Shown: in pieces, positions 34,392 through 42,733 of the stretch
Layout: each line of letters starts with the position of its first letter
Numbering within the stretch: the stretch's first letter is position 1
NCBI GenBank assembly: GCA_018267135.1
Contig: JAFDZA010000014.1
Span: forward strand, 62,001-126,000
Length of the DNA stretch: 64,000 nucleotides
Source: Bacteroidota bacterium
GTDB taxonomy: Bacteria > Bacteroidota > Bacteroidia > Cytophagales > Cyclobacteriaceae
Direction: 5' to 3'
The notes under the pieces: model-generated
Told to the model about the DNA's origin: nothing
Seen by the model: only the letters and a program-made list of their open reading frames with translations
Databases searched by the model: none
Made by a program: the position numbers and the translations under genes

Positions 34392-34496
34392 ATTTTCAGT
34401 CTGGATGTCTTTCTTTATTTCGAAAATGGAGTAGATGATAGCTGCCAAACTAAACGATACACACAGGGTATTCAATACTATAAGAAATGAAGCTGT

Positions 34497-36137
34497 CTAT
34501 TTCTTTATTATTCGCTGGATTCCCTTTTTATCATTTTGAGTTACTTTCAAAATATAGACGCCTGAAGCCAGGTGTAAAAATGGAATAGAAACGGATTGCA
34601 ACCCGGACTCTTGATGAATTACTTCCAGAACCTTTTCTCCCATTGTATTATAAATTTCTACATGCACCGGAGCCAAACTGTCTGATTCGTATTCAATGTG
34701 CAGGTTTTCATGAAAAGGGTTTGGGAAAGCACGTAAAGTAAATCCGGAAGTATTTTCGATGGAGGTAACTAATGAGGGGAGGTGAGTATCCAGCCAAAAA
34801 AGTCTGTCAGACACCCAATTTTTCAACCAGTTGATCTCACTTTGGTAGGTAGGCCCAACAAAATAATTAGGCCAAACATACGTACCCAAAATTGGCCAAC
34901 ACTGAAAGTTACGTTGTTGTGCTTCTTGATTGAGAACGTTACTGGCCGAATCGATATAAGCCAGAACATGAGCGGTAGCAAAAGACCCTGCCCGTAAAGA
35001 CTGCCACCGTTTAGCCAGGTGTGTTTTGAATGATGAATCCATCAATAATTTTTTCCACCAAAAAGGAACCTGCCAGTTATCATTAGGGCAGATGGTATTG
35101 AAATCGACCGCCAATCCATCTGTGGTGCCTTGTGTGCAATAGTCAACATTGCCAAAGCCTTCGTTGTAGTCCCAGATTGGTCCCATAAAAATTTTGCCAC
35201 CGTCAGAGTCACGCTTTTTATAAAAAAAAGTGCTAAGCCGATAACCGTCAGGATTTTTTGTTATTTCATTCATTATAAAATAATCTATAAATGAATCGCG
35301 ATCGGCATACCGTGCATACCCCAAGGCGGGGTCTTGATATTGTGTCCCGTGAAGAGCGGATTCAAAGGCGTTTACATATTGTTGAATATAAGTTTGCTGT
35401 TCTGGTGCTATGTTTCCGGGCTTCGGATAATCATATAAGAAATTAATATTTTGCCAATTGTTGCCACCGACAGGTTTGTATGGCGAACTCCACCCTGCAC
35501 CACCGCTGCCGGTGGTTTTGTCGATTTTAATAATATATCCACCCGTAAGATTATCGCCACTGGTGCTGGTATTATCTAACTTAGCAATGTTGACACGGTT
35601 TTTGTCGCGCTTAATTTTTTCCAAAAGGATGTAAACTCCCTGGTATTGTCCATTGATAACGACTTCTACAAACCGCGACCGGGAAGCATAGCGCCCCATC
35701 TGTCTTCCCATACGGTAAGCCAGAACATCGCGGAGCAAAGTTTTGTCATCATAAGCAGCATATAATATCCAGTCGTCTTTTTTAGGCATCCCCAGCAGAG
35801 ATGCATCTATTCCATTTCCGTTTATATCTTGTACCTGGATGCTATATTGTTTTTTAGGAAACATTTGCGATGAGGACCCGCGTATTTCAATTCCTATGCT
35901 GCCATTAAAATTATTGAAAGAGTCAGTAATATTGTTTCGGTGGGTCGGGCCATTGTCTATAATACCCATGTGGGCTGGTATCTTCGGGTCGTCTACAATG
36001 GTTTGGCCATTGGTATCAATTATGACGATAGGCAAATTTGAAGAAGAGAAATTGGTATAAACCTGTGAACTACCGATATTAAAACTGAAGACGAATCCTA
36101 AAAATAGATAGAGTATTCGTTTATTTTGAATAAACAT
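34497..36137 (-). CDS. CotH-kinase family protein with T9SS sorting domain
   Basis: This 546-residue exported protein has a signal peptide (1-24, ...NIGSSQ) and a CotH kinase-like domain at ~90-420. Seen are EIRGSSSQMFPKKQYSIQ, DWILYAAYDDKTLLRDVLAYRMG and GQYQGVYILLEKIKRDKNRV, while GPIWDYNEGFGNVDY carries the family's metal-binding Asp. The C-terminal ~75 residues (FPNPFHENLHIEYES..., GVYILKVTQNDKKGIQRIIKK) are a type A T9SS sorting domain, so the protein should be secreted to the cell surface. CotH proteins phosphorylate proteins in Bacillus spores; the role here is unknown. A TANNTTTG-like octamer lies at 36145-36152 but is too close to the ATG to be convincing. Confidence 0.88.
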   Translation of the reverse strand: MFIQNKRILYLFLGFVFSFNIGSSQVYTNFSSSNLPIVIIDTNGQTIVDDPKIPAHMGIIDNGPTHRNNITDSFNNFNGSIGIEIRGSSSQMFPKKQYSIQVQDINGNGIDASLLGMPKKDDWILYAAYDDKTLLRDVLAYRMGRQMGRYASRSRFVEVVINGQYQGVYILLEKIKRDKNRVNIAKLDNTSTSGDNLTGGYIIKIDKTTGSGGAGWSSPYKPVGGNNWQNINFLYDYPKPGNIAPEQQTYIQQYVNAFESALHGTQYQDPALGYARYADRDSFIDYFIMNEITKNPDGYRLSTFFYKKRDSDGGKIFMGPIWDYNEGFGNVDYCTQGTTDGLAVDFNTICPNDNWQVPFWWKKLLMDSSFKTHLAKRWQSLRAGSFATAHVLAYIDSASNVLNQEAQQRNFQCWPILGTYVWPNYFVGPTYQSEINWLKNWVSDRLFWLDTHLPSLVTSIENTSGFTLRAFPNPFHENLHIEYESDSLAPVHVEIYNTMGEKVLEVIHQESGLQSVSIPFLHLASGVYILKVTQNDKKGIQRIIKK

Positions 36138-36181
36138 AGTAGAACAAAGATAATTAAGAATGTCTTAAAAACGGGTGCAGA

Positions 36182-37327
36182 TTAGCCCAATGTAGGGCGT
36201 TTACCTTTTCGCTGCCATCCGAGCAAAGTCATAACTATAAAAAGAAAGGCCACGAACCCCAACGCCACGCGCAGATTTTGCCATTGAGCTACAAATCCGA
36301 TGAGAGGAGGGCCGAACAAAAAGCCAGAATAGCCTACGGTGGTTACCATGGCCAGCCCTACGCCCGGTGGCAAATCTTTTGTGTGGCCTGCCAGGCTATA
36401 GCATATCGGCACAATGGCCGACAGGCCGATGCCCACCACAAACAAACCACCAATAACCGAAAAGGGATGAATAAAAATGATGGTAATAGAAATGCCAAGG
36501 GTAGCAATGATGCCGCACACGACCATCAATGTACGGTCGCCTAAGCGGAGGCGAGCCTGATCACCTAAAACCCTGCCGATTGTCATGGCCAAAGCAAAAG
36601 CAGATAAGCCAATGGGGGCCAGCGATTTTTCGGCATGGGCAATATTTTCCATGTAGTTGGTACTCCAGTCGGCCATGGCTCCTTCGCCCAGCATGGAACA
36701 AAAAGCAATGACACCAATGCTTACCATGGCCTTGTTGGGCAACCGGAAAGCCGGCTCACCGGTATTTTTAGTTTCGGGCTTGTCATAAACAAGAAAGTAG
36801 CTGGCCAGCAAGGTGGCTAACAGGCTGAGCAGGGCAACAGAGGCGAAATGAACAAACAGACTTACCCCCAGTTTGGTAAAGAAAGATCCGGTAAATGCAC
36901 CGACTGCCATACCTATACTGAAAAGCGCATGAAAAGAGGTCATGATCGGTTTCTTCATTTGCTTTTCTACCATTACCGCTTGCGAGTTCATGGCAACATC
37001 CAACATACCCGAAGAAATGCCAAGCGAAAAGAACAAAATAATTAGTGCCCATAATGTGGGCATCCAGGGGATGAAAGGAATCAGTACGCAATAAAACAAC
37101 ATTCCCTGTATGGTAATTTTACGACTCCCGTTGCGGATGATGAGCCAGCCGGTAAAGGGCATAGCAAGCAGGGCACCTATAGAGGAGGCGAGCAAAACCA
37201 AACCTACTACGCCATTATCAATTACAAACTGATCCTGAATACGAGGCAGCCGCGAAAAATAATTGGCGTGTACAAAGCCATTAAGGAAAAAAAATAATTT
37301 AACTGCAATGCGGGCGGGCGGCATCAT
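36182..37327 (-). CDS. MFS transporter (YbjJ/FucP-like group)
   Basis: This 381-residue major facilitator has twelve predicted helices. The N-terminal part LFFFLNGFVHANYFSRLPRIQDQF, the TGWLIIRNGSRKITIQG loop after helix 2 and the second-half GRVLGDQARLRLGDRTLM loop are typical. Substrate is unknown; the upstream Asp-box protein and SGNH hydrolase suggest a sugar or sugar acid. It overlaps the Asp-box gene by 4 nt (ATGA), so they are translationally coupled. Confidence 0.85.
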   Translation of the reverse strand: MMPPARIAVKLFFFLNGFVHANYFSRLPRIQDQFVIDNGVVGLVLLASSIGALLAMPFTGWLIIRNGSRKITIQGMLFYCVLIPFIPWMPTLWALIILFFSLGISSGMLDVAMNSQAVMVEKQMKKPIMTSFHALFSIGMAVGAFTGSFFTKLGVSLFVHFASVALLSLLATLLASYFLVYDKPETKNTGEPAFRLPNKAMVSIGVIAFCSMLGEGAMADWSTNYMENIAHAEKSLAPIGLSAFALAMTIGRVLGDQARLRLGDRTLMVVCGIIATLGISITIIFIHPFSVIGGLFVVGIGLSAIVPICYSLAGHTKDLPPGVGLAMVTTVGYSGFLFGPPLIGFVAQWQNLRVALGFVAFLFIVMTLLGWQRKGKRPTLG

Positions 37328-38586
37328 TTTTTTAATTCATCCACTTTAATGACAGTGCCCCAAACACTAGCATGGCCATTGTCGGTGCGTGTCCAAACAG
37401 GAAAGATGAGGTTGCTGTGGGCATCTATCCCGGTGGCGCAGTACAGCGGGTGAGTTTCATCCGGCTGAAAAGAATTTTCGCTGATTTTTACTTCCTTAAA
37501 ATTATTTCCTCCATCAAAGGAGTAGGCAAGGTACACATCGGTTTGGTTGTCGTTATATTCGCGCTGGTCGTAATAAACGATATATACGTTGCCGTTGGTT
37601 TGATCTACAGCCGCGTGCGGAGCAAACTGGTGGGCATGGGTGGTGTCTTGATTTACTTTTTGAGGCTTGCCCCAATAGTCGCCCCGGTTGCGCGAACGAA
37701 TCGTCCAGATATCGGTATTATCTAAATCTTTTTTCTGATCTTCCCATACCAAAAGCATGGTTCCCTTAAATCTTCCTTCGCTGTTGTCGAAAAGCAAGGC
37801 GGGGGTGTTATTGTGGGTTAGACCCGGCAGAGAGAAATCGCGCTTGCCATTATAGCCGGCAATAACCAGATCGTTATCCAGCCAAGTACTCCCATTATCA
37901 AACGAACGATCGAAATAAATATTTTTGTTGGTAGCCCAGGCTACATATATTTTTCCATCGCTGCCTACGGTGGGGTGGGCTCCTGCAGCCGAGTTTGTTT
38001 TGCCGAGGCAATCGCCTGCGGTTTGACTAATTACTACCGGTTTGGACCAAACTGACCCGTTAGGCGATTTGCTGAACATAATTTGCGATTGGCACTCGGG
38101 TGAGGGGCTGCCTAATTGATCGAATTGCGTCCATGCGAGGTATAAAAAGTTTTTATGAGGATGCACGACCGGCTTAGCCCGGCTATTATTTTTTGAGTGA
38201 TTTCCAAGAAAAGAGCCATCTGTCCATGTCAGTCCTTCGTCATCCGAACGCTGGCACACCACCTGATTGGCTTCAGCCCCACCAGCCGAGCCAGATGAGG
38301 AAAAGAAAAAAAAAGTCCCTTTATGTGTGGATGTCAGCACGGGGTCGCTATTGGTATTAAAGGATGATTTTAATGATATAGGCTGCCAGGAAGTTCCCCC
38401 ATCGGATGATCGGGCCAAGTGTTGCGGTGTACCTACTACTATATTTTTTGGGTTCGATTTATTGATGGCTACGGTGGGGGCAATTGCCTGACTGTTGTCG
38501 TCTACCTCGATCAGTTTACTATTTTTAAACTGTGCCGATGACATGAATGAGAGCAGAAGAAAATAAAATAAGGCTAGGGGCTTCAT
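37324..38586 (-). CDS. Exported Asp-box (sialidase-like) beta-propeller protein
   Basis: This 420-residue protein has a signal peptide (1-18, LLLSFMSSAQ). It has at least five BNR/Asp-box repeats of the S-x-D-x-G-x-x-W type: RSSDGGTSW, RSDDEGLTW, DRSFDNGSTW, SRNRGDYW and YSFDGGNNF. This makes a six-bladed propeller as in sialidases. A clear FRIP arginine motif and the catalytic Tyr/Glu set could not be recognised, so enzyme activity is not established and it may be a non-catalytic propeller. Middle gene of an SGNH/propeller/MFS unit. Confidence 0.8.
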   Translation of the reverse strand: MKPLALFYFLLLSFMSSAQFKNSKLIEVDDNSQAIAPTVAINKSNPKNIVVGTPQHLARSSDGGTSWQPISLKSSFNTNSDPVLTSTHKGTFFFFSSSGSAGGAEANQVVCQRSDDEGLTWTDGSFLGNHSKNNSRAKPVVHPHKNFLYLAWTQFDQLGSPSPECQSQIMFSKSPNGSVWSKPVVISQTAGDCLGKTNSAAGAHPTVGSDGKIYVAWATNKNIYFDRSFDNGSTWLDNDLVIAGYNGKRDFSLPGLTHNNTPALLFDNSEGRFKGTMLLVWEDQKKDLDNTDIWTIRSRNRGDYWGKPQKVNQDTTHAHQFAPHAAVDQTNGNVYIVYYDQREYNDNQTDVYLAYSFDGGNNFKEVKISENSFQPDETHPLYCATGIDAHSNLIFPVWTRTDNGHASVWGTVIKVDELKK

Positions 38587-38590
38587 GTCA

Positions 38591-39262
38591 TTACAAGTAT
38601 TTTTCTTTTTTTAGGAATTCCACCCAGTGTTCATATCCTTTCAGGTTCAGGTGCAACCCATCGTTAGAATAAATAGCATTTAAGCGACCTTCATTGTCTG
38701 AGAAAGCCGTGTGCAAATCAATATACGTGTAGTGAATCTGTGAGGCGTATTTTCTAAGTTGACTATTAATGGTAAGAATAAACTCGCCTTTACCGAAAAA
38801 ATTTTTAATCAGGTTTTTAAAGGTTTCGTTGGTAGGTAAGATGGACTGTACATAAATATGCGTTTGGGGTGATTGCCCATGAATTTTAGTAACGATATTA
38901 AAAATATTTTCAATTACTACTTCTTCCGGTGTGTTGCGCGAGAGGTCGTTAATGCCTATCAGGATAAATACTTTGGCCGGCTTGCGATCGGTTATTTCAC
39001 GCAATCGGTGGAGCACGCCAAAGGTTACATCGCCCGAAATTCCCCGGTTGATGGCAGAGTCACTTTTTAAAAGCTTTTTCCAATCACCCATTTCGGTTAT
39101 GCTGTTGCCCAGCATTATGATGCCCCCTCTAATGATAGACTCCTTTTTAAATAGTTCGTACCGCTGGGTATAATGGTCAGGTAAATTGGGCAGGGTATCA
39201 TAGGTTTTTGTTTGAGCACATACCGCGCCAGCTAAACTAAGGAACAAGACAAGGAATTTCAT
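38591..39262 (-). CDS. Exported SGNH/GDSL-family esterase
   Basis: This 223-residue protein has a signal peptide (1-16, ...GAVCAQ) and the four SGNH blocks: IIMLGNSITEMGDW (nucleophile Ser), NRGISGDVTFG (Gly), LIGINDLSRN (Asn) and the C-terminal DGLHLNLKGYEHW (Asp-His). Members remove acetyl groups from sugars or lipids. Being 4 nt upstream of the Asp-box propeller gene, it could deacetylate the same glycan; sialate O-acetylesterase is one option, unproven. First gene of its unit. Confidence 0.9.
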   Translation of the reverse strand: MKFLVLFLSLAGAVCAQTKTYDTLPNLPDHYTQRYELFKKESIIRGGIIMLGNSITEMGDWKKLLKSDSAINRGISGDVTFGVLHRLREITDRKPAKVFILIGINDLSRNTPEEVVIENIFNIVTKIHGQSPQTHIYVQSILPTNETFKNLIKNFFGKGEFILTINSQLRKYASQIHYTYIDLHTAFSDNEGRLNAIYSNDGLHLNLKGYEHWVEFLKKEKYL

Positions 39263-39350
39263 GGATAAATATCAGTCTTAAAAATAGGAATCAAATAACA
39301 GATAACCCACACGATCGTGCTAAATCTCAATTATAATTTTTAACCAGCCT

Positions 39351-39381
39351 TTTGTGATTTCATAAATCATCCTTATTATTG
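39351..39381 (+). promoter_or_regulatory. Promoter for the THX gene and probably the trp operon
   Basis: TTTG (39351-39354), a 19-nt spacer and TATTATTG (39374-39381) match the Bacteroidota consensus with one mismatch in the -7 box. The predicted start near 39387 gives a ~15-nt leader before the THX ATG. No other promoter was found between THX and trpE, so it may drive the whole thx-trpL-trpEGDCFBA transcript. Confidence 0.55.
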
Positions 39382-39401
39382 CTCCATAATATTTTTAGTA
39401 C

Positions 39402-39578
39402 ATGGGAAAAGGAGATAAAAAATCAGAGCAGGGGAAACGTTGGAGGGGATCGTACGGGAACTCGCGTAACAGAAAAAAAATCAAAACCCGATTGAAAAGA
39501 GAAGCGAATAAAAAGCATTCAGTTACTTCAACTGAAAAACCGAAAGCAAAAAAGCAGACTAAGAAAAAAGAAGATTAA
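39402..39578 (+). CDS. 30S ribosomal protein THX
   Basis: This tiny, very basic 58-residue protein begins MGKGDKKSEQGKRWRGSYGN, the hallmark of the Thx/S31e-like small-subunit protein that sits at the top of the 30S head in Thermus and is common in Bacteroidota. The tail is Lys-rich (EKPKAKKQTKKKED) and longer than the ~27-residue Thermus peptide. It has a promoter-like element 21 nt upstream. Its stop codon is only 2 nt before the trp leader peptide, an arrangement worth noting. Confidence 0.85.
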   Translation: MGKGDKKSEQGKRWRGSYGNSRNRKKIKTRLKREANKKHSVTSTEKPKAKKQTKKKED

Positions 39579-39580
39579 AA

Positions 39581-39655
39581 ATGAATTCTTTCTCAATCAA
39601 TGCATGGTGGTGGCACAGATCAGTAAATGATCGGTGTTTGCCTTTGTATTGTTGA
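39581..39655 (+). CDS. trpL: trp operon leader peptide with three consecutive Trp codons
   Basis: A 24-residue frame reads MNSFSINAWWWHRSVNDRC and continues to a TGA at 39653-39655. Residues 9-11 are TGG TGG TGG (39605-39613). It lies directly upstream of an intrinsic terminator and trpE. In the classical model, ribosome stalling on these codons when charged tRNA-Trp is scarce selects the antiterminator. The peptide itself has no expected function. A purine-rich GAAGATTAAAA (39570-39580), overlapping the end of THX, precedes the ATG. Confidence 0.88.
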   Translation: MNSFSINAWWWHRSVNDRCLPLYC

Positions 39656-39692
39656 AATAGATTTATCATAAATACCAAAGCCCGCCCGGTCA
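39612..39692 (+). promoter_or_regulatory. trp attenuator: pause hairpin (1:2) and antiterminator (2:3)
   Basis: Segment 1 (CACAGATCA, 39614-39622) pairs with segment 2 (TGATCGGTG, 39628-39636) through a 5-nt loop: 5 bp, one mismatch, 3 bp. Segment 2 (TGATCGG, 39628-39634) can alternatively pair with CCGGTCA (39686-39692) over 7 bp including one G-U. That pairing occupies the left arm of the terminator. The Trp codons lie at the base of segment 1, so a stalled ribosome would free segment 2 and allow antitermination. Pairings were found by eye; no folding energy was calculated. Confidence 0.8.
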
Positions 39693-39709
39693 ACCCGAGC
39701 GGGTTTTTT
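39681..39709 (+). terminator. trp attenuator terminator (3:4)
   Basis: CCCGCCCGG (39681-39689) pairs with CCGAGCGGG (39695-39703) with a single C-A mismatch across a 5-nt loop, followed by TTTTTT (39704-39709). This GC-rich stem plus U-run lies 27 nt before the trpE ATG and would stop transcription when tryptophan is plentiful. Confidence 0.9.
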
Positions 39710-39735
39710 GTTTTATCATCCTCAACAATATTGAA

Positions 39736-41130
39736 ATGAAATACCGATTAAATACGAATTATAAAAAATTACTGACCGACACGCTGACACCGGTAAATAT
39801 TTACCTGAAACTGCGCGATGTATTTGCGGCCAGTATTTTATTGGAGAGCTCGGACTACCATGGCACCGAAAATAGTTTGTCGTTGATCTGTTGTGAGCCA
39901 ATTGCCTCTTTCACGCTGCACCATAATGTATTAACTCAACGGTTCCCTGATGGCACTGTTACCAAAACAAAAGCTGATGTAGCATTTCCTATCCCTGCGC
40001 AACTGGTGGTTTTTAAAAATTCATTCGATTTGGGCGATGCCGAAGCTTCTTTCCGCTCGCTCGGGTTGTTTGGTTATACTTCATTTGATGTCGTACGCTA
40101 TTTTGAAGAAGTAGATTATAAAGTAAAACATGCGAACATTCCGGATATGGTATATAAATTGTTCCGCTACGTAATCGTGGTAGATCATTTTCATAACGAT
40201 CTGCATTTGCACGAGTTTATCTATGGCGATCAGCCCAGCCAGCTTCATCGAATTGAACAGATTATTTTCAGTAACCGGTTTTCTACTTTTCGTTTTCGCA
40301 CCGAGGGCGCTGAGCAATCTAACTACACCGACCCGGAGTTTTTAGAACTCATAGAAAAAGGCAAACAACATTGCTACCGGGGCGATGTGTTTCAGATAGT
40401 ATTGTCGCGAAGGTTTACTCATGCTTTTCAGGGCGATGACTTTAATGTGTATCGGGCGTTACGCTCGATTAATCCATCTCCATACCTTTTTTATTTCGAC
40501 TTTGGAAGTTTTAAGTTATTTGGTTCTTCGCCCGAAGCCCAACTGCAGATAAAAAATAATCAGGCTTATATTTATCCGATTGCCGGCACCTTCCGCAGAA
40601 GCGGCAACGACCAGGAAGATGCGGCTTTGGCCGAGAAACTTTCGGTTGATGAAAAAGAAAATGCCGAGCATGTCATGTTGGTCGATTTAGCCCGCAACGA
40701 CATGAGTCGTAATGCCCGCGAGGTACGGGTTGAAATTTTTAAAGAGGTGCAATACTACTCTCATGTTATTCATTTAGTATCGAAGGTTTCGGGGCGGCTC
40801 AACGAAAATACTTCGACTGCACAGCTTTTTGCGGATACCTTTCCGGCCGGTACTTTATCAGGAGCACCTAAAGTAATGGCTATGAAATTGATAGGAGGAT
40901 ATGAAAAGAACAATCGCCTTTTTTACGGAGGCGCCATCGGGCTGATCAGTTTTGATGGTTCACTAAACAAAGCCATTATGATACGCACATTCCTCAGCCA
41001 AAATAATGAATTGATCTACCAGGCCGGGGCCGGCATTGTATCAAAATCGGATCATTCTTCCGAACTGCAGGAAGTAAACAATAAAATAGCCGCGTTGCGC
41101 AAAGCCATTAAAATGGCTGAAAATATTTAG
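39736..41130 (+). CDS. trpE: Anthranilate synthase component I
   Basis: This 464-residue chorismate-utilising enzyme makes anthranilate with TrpG. The C-terminal catalytic half shows GDVFQIVLSRRF, FGSSPEAQLQIKNNQAYIYPIAGTFRR, DEKENAEHVMLVDLARND and FPAGTLSGAPKVMAM, all chorismate/Mg-binding segments. The N-terminal regulatory domain carries LLESSDYHGTENSLSLI, where the LLES stretch is the usual tryptophan feedback site. Length is typical. First structural gene after the attenuator. Confidence 0.96.
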   Translation: MKYRLNTNYKKLLTDTLTPVNIYLKLRDVFAASILLESSDYHGTENSLSLICCEPIASFTLHHNVLTQRFPDGTVTKTKADVAFPIPAQLVVFKNSFDLGDAEASFRSLGLFGYTSFDVVRYFEEVDYKVKHANIPDMVYKLFRYVIVVDHFHNDLHLHEFIYGDQPSQLHRIEQIIFSNRFSTFRFRTEGAEQSNYTDPEFLELIEKGKQHCYRGDVFQIVLSRRFTHAFQGDDFNVYRALRSINPSPYLFYFDFGSFKLFGSSPEAQLQIKNNQAYIYPIAGTFRRSGNDQEDAALAEKLSVDEKENAEHVMLVDLARNDMSRNAREVRVEIFKEVQYYSHVIHLVSKVSGRLNENTSTAQLFADTFPAGTLSGAPKVMAMKLIGGYEKNNRLFYGGAIGLISFDGSLNKAIMIRTFLSQNNELIYQAGAGIVSKSDHSSELQEVNNKIAALRKAIKMAENI

Positions 41131-41143
41131 ACCAAAATCTTAT

Positions 41144-41710
41144 ATGAAAATATTAGTTCTTGATAATTACGATTCATTTACCTTCAATCTGGTACATATC
41201 ATCCGGGCATTAGGGCACCAACCTGATGTTTTTAGAAATGATAAAATTTCTTTGGAGGATGCCGGGAGCTATGATAAAATTCTATTATCGCCCGGACCGG
41301 GTATTCCTGAGGAAGCCGGCATTATGAAAATGGTGGTTGAAAAATACGGACCCACCAAAAGTATTCTGGGTATATGTCTGGGGCATCAGGGTATTGCCGA
41401 AGTGTATGGGGCCCGGCTTTTTAATATTCCCAATGTATTGCATGGCGTTACCTCTATCGGAATAGTAAAAGATGAACAGGAGGTATTATTTAAGAGTGTT
41501 TCAAAAAAATTCCGATGCACCCACTATCATTCGTGGGCAGTATTACCCGAAAGCATTACCGCTGACTTAAAAGTAACGGCTGTAAATGACGAAGGCTTAG
41601 TGTTGGGTATTCGCCATGTAGAGTATGATGTAAGAGGATTACAGTTTCATCCCGAATCGGTCATGACAGAAGAAGGACCGACTATGATTAAAAACTGGTT
41701 GATGAACTAA
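41144..41710 (+). CDS. trpG: Anthranilate synthase component II (glutamine amidotransferase)
   Basis: This 188-residue class I glutamine amidotransferase supplies ammonia to TrpE. The nucleophile is Cys78 in ILGICLGHQGI; the His-Glu pair is in LQFHPESVMTEEG near residue 171. LDNYDSFTFNLVH at the N-terminus and LSPGPGIPEEAG are diagnostic of TrpG/PabA. It is 13 nt downstream of trpE. The same subunit could also serve aminodeoxychorismate synthase if no separate PabA exists. Confidence 0.96.
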   Translation: MKILVLDNYDSFTFNLVHIIRALGHQPDVFRNDKISLEDAGSYDKILLSPGPGIPEEAGIMKMVVEKYGPTKSILGICLGHQGIAEVYGARLFNIPNVLHGVTSIGIVKDEQEVLFKSVSKKFRCTHYHSWAVLPESITADLKVTAVNDEGLVLGIRHVEYDVRGLQFHPESVMTEEGPTMIKNWLMN

Positions 41711-41743
41711 AAATATTTTCAGGAAAGAAATACAAAAAATAAA

Positions 41744-42730
41744 ATGAAGGAGATACTTACCGAATTGATAGACCATCGCTCGCTTACCAAAGAAACCGCC
41801 AAACGGGTGTTGGTAAATTTGGCTTCAGGCAAAATTAATTCCAGCCAGATTTCATCCTTTATGACGGTTTACATGATGCGCGGCATTACCGTAGATGAGT
41901 TGGAGGGGTTTCGCGATGCGATGCTGGAATTGTGCATTCCGATGCAATTTGATGAGCCCGTAATGGATTTGTGTGGTACCGGGGGCGATGCAAAAAATAC
42001 TTTTAATATCTCTACCCTTAGCTCGTTTGTGGTAGCGGCTGCCGGCCAGCCTGTAGCCAAGCATGGCAACTACGGTGTTTCCTCTTTTTCGGGTTCTTCT
42101 AATATTTTGGAATATTTTGGATATCAGTTTACAAATGATCTAGACGAACTGCATCGCAGCCTGAGTCGTGCTAATATTTGTTTTATGCATGCTCCGTTAT
42201 TCCATCCGGCCATGAAAAATGTGGCTCCCATCCGTAAAGAACTGGGAGTAAAAACTTTTTTTAATATGCTGGGCCCGATGGTGAACCCGGCCTTTCCAAA
42301 ACGGCAATTGGTCGGTGTTTTCAGTTTGGAGTTAGCCCGCCAATATGGGTACTTGTATGCCCGAACAGATAAAAATTTTTTGATTCTTCATTCTACCGAT
42401 GGGTTTGATGAGGTTTCGCTGACGAGTGCCGTTAAATATTTTTCTAATCAAGGTGAAAGCCTGATTGAACCTGAAGATATGAAATTGCCTCGCCTTGCTG
42501 TAGCCGATTTATTTGGAGGCTTAACAATGAAAGAAGCAGCACAAATTTTTTTGAACGTATTAGAGGGGCATGGCACGCCTCAACAAAATTCAGTTGTCAT
42601 TGCAAATGCCGGTATGGCACTATTCTGTGCTGACCAGAAAAAAGGTATTGAACGAGCCGTAACTCAGGCTAAAGAGGCATTGGAGTCGGGCAAGGCTTTG
42701 GCTGCATTTAAAAAACTTATAAACCGGTAA
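41744..42730 (+). CDS. trpD: Anthranilate phosphoribosyltransferase
   Basis: This 328-residue enzyme transfers phosphoribose from PRPP to anthranilate. The PRPP loop is MDLCGTGGDAKNTFNIST (~74-91), followed by AKHGNYGVSSFSGSSNILE and MHAPLFHPAMKNVAPIRKELG (anthranilate-binding). C-terminal DGFDEVSLT fits the Mg-binding Asp-Glu. Length and motif order are standard. 33 nt after trpG, 3 nt before trpC. Confidence 0.96.
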   Translation: MKEILTELIDHRSLTKETAKRVLVNLASGKINSSQISSFMTVYMMRGITVDELEGFRDAMLELCIPMQFDEPVMDLCGTGGDAKNTFNISTLSSFVVAAAGQPVAKHGNYGVSSFSGSSNILEYFGYQFTNDLDELHRSLSRANICFMHAPLFHPAMKNVAPIRKELGVKTFFNMLGPMVNPAFPKRQLVGVFSLELARQYGYLYARTDKNFLILHSTDGFDEVSLTSAVKYFSNQGESLIEPEDMKLPRLAVADLFGGLTMKEAAQIFLNVLEGHGTPQQNSVVIANAGMALFCADQKKGIERAVTQAKEALESGKALAAFKKLINR

Positions 42731-42733
42731 CAC

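Noticed and set aside
34361-34468. 31-codon minus-strand frame with a hydrophobic middle, TTG start
   Set aside because: It has no ATG, runs into the act-cox terminator stem and shows no recognisable family; too weak to call a gene.
36145-36152. TANNTTTG octamer upstream of the CotH-kinase gene
   Set aside because: It would place the transcription start within about 2 nt of the ATG and has no partner TTTG element.
37324-38586. Firm call as exo-alpha-sialidase
   Set aside because: Asp boxes occur in many propellers and the FRIP arginine and catalytic residues could not be identified.
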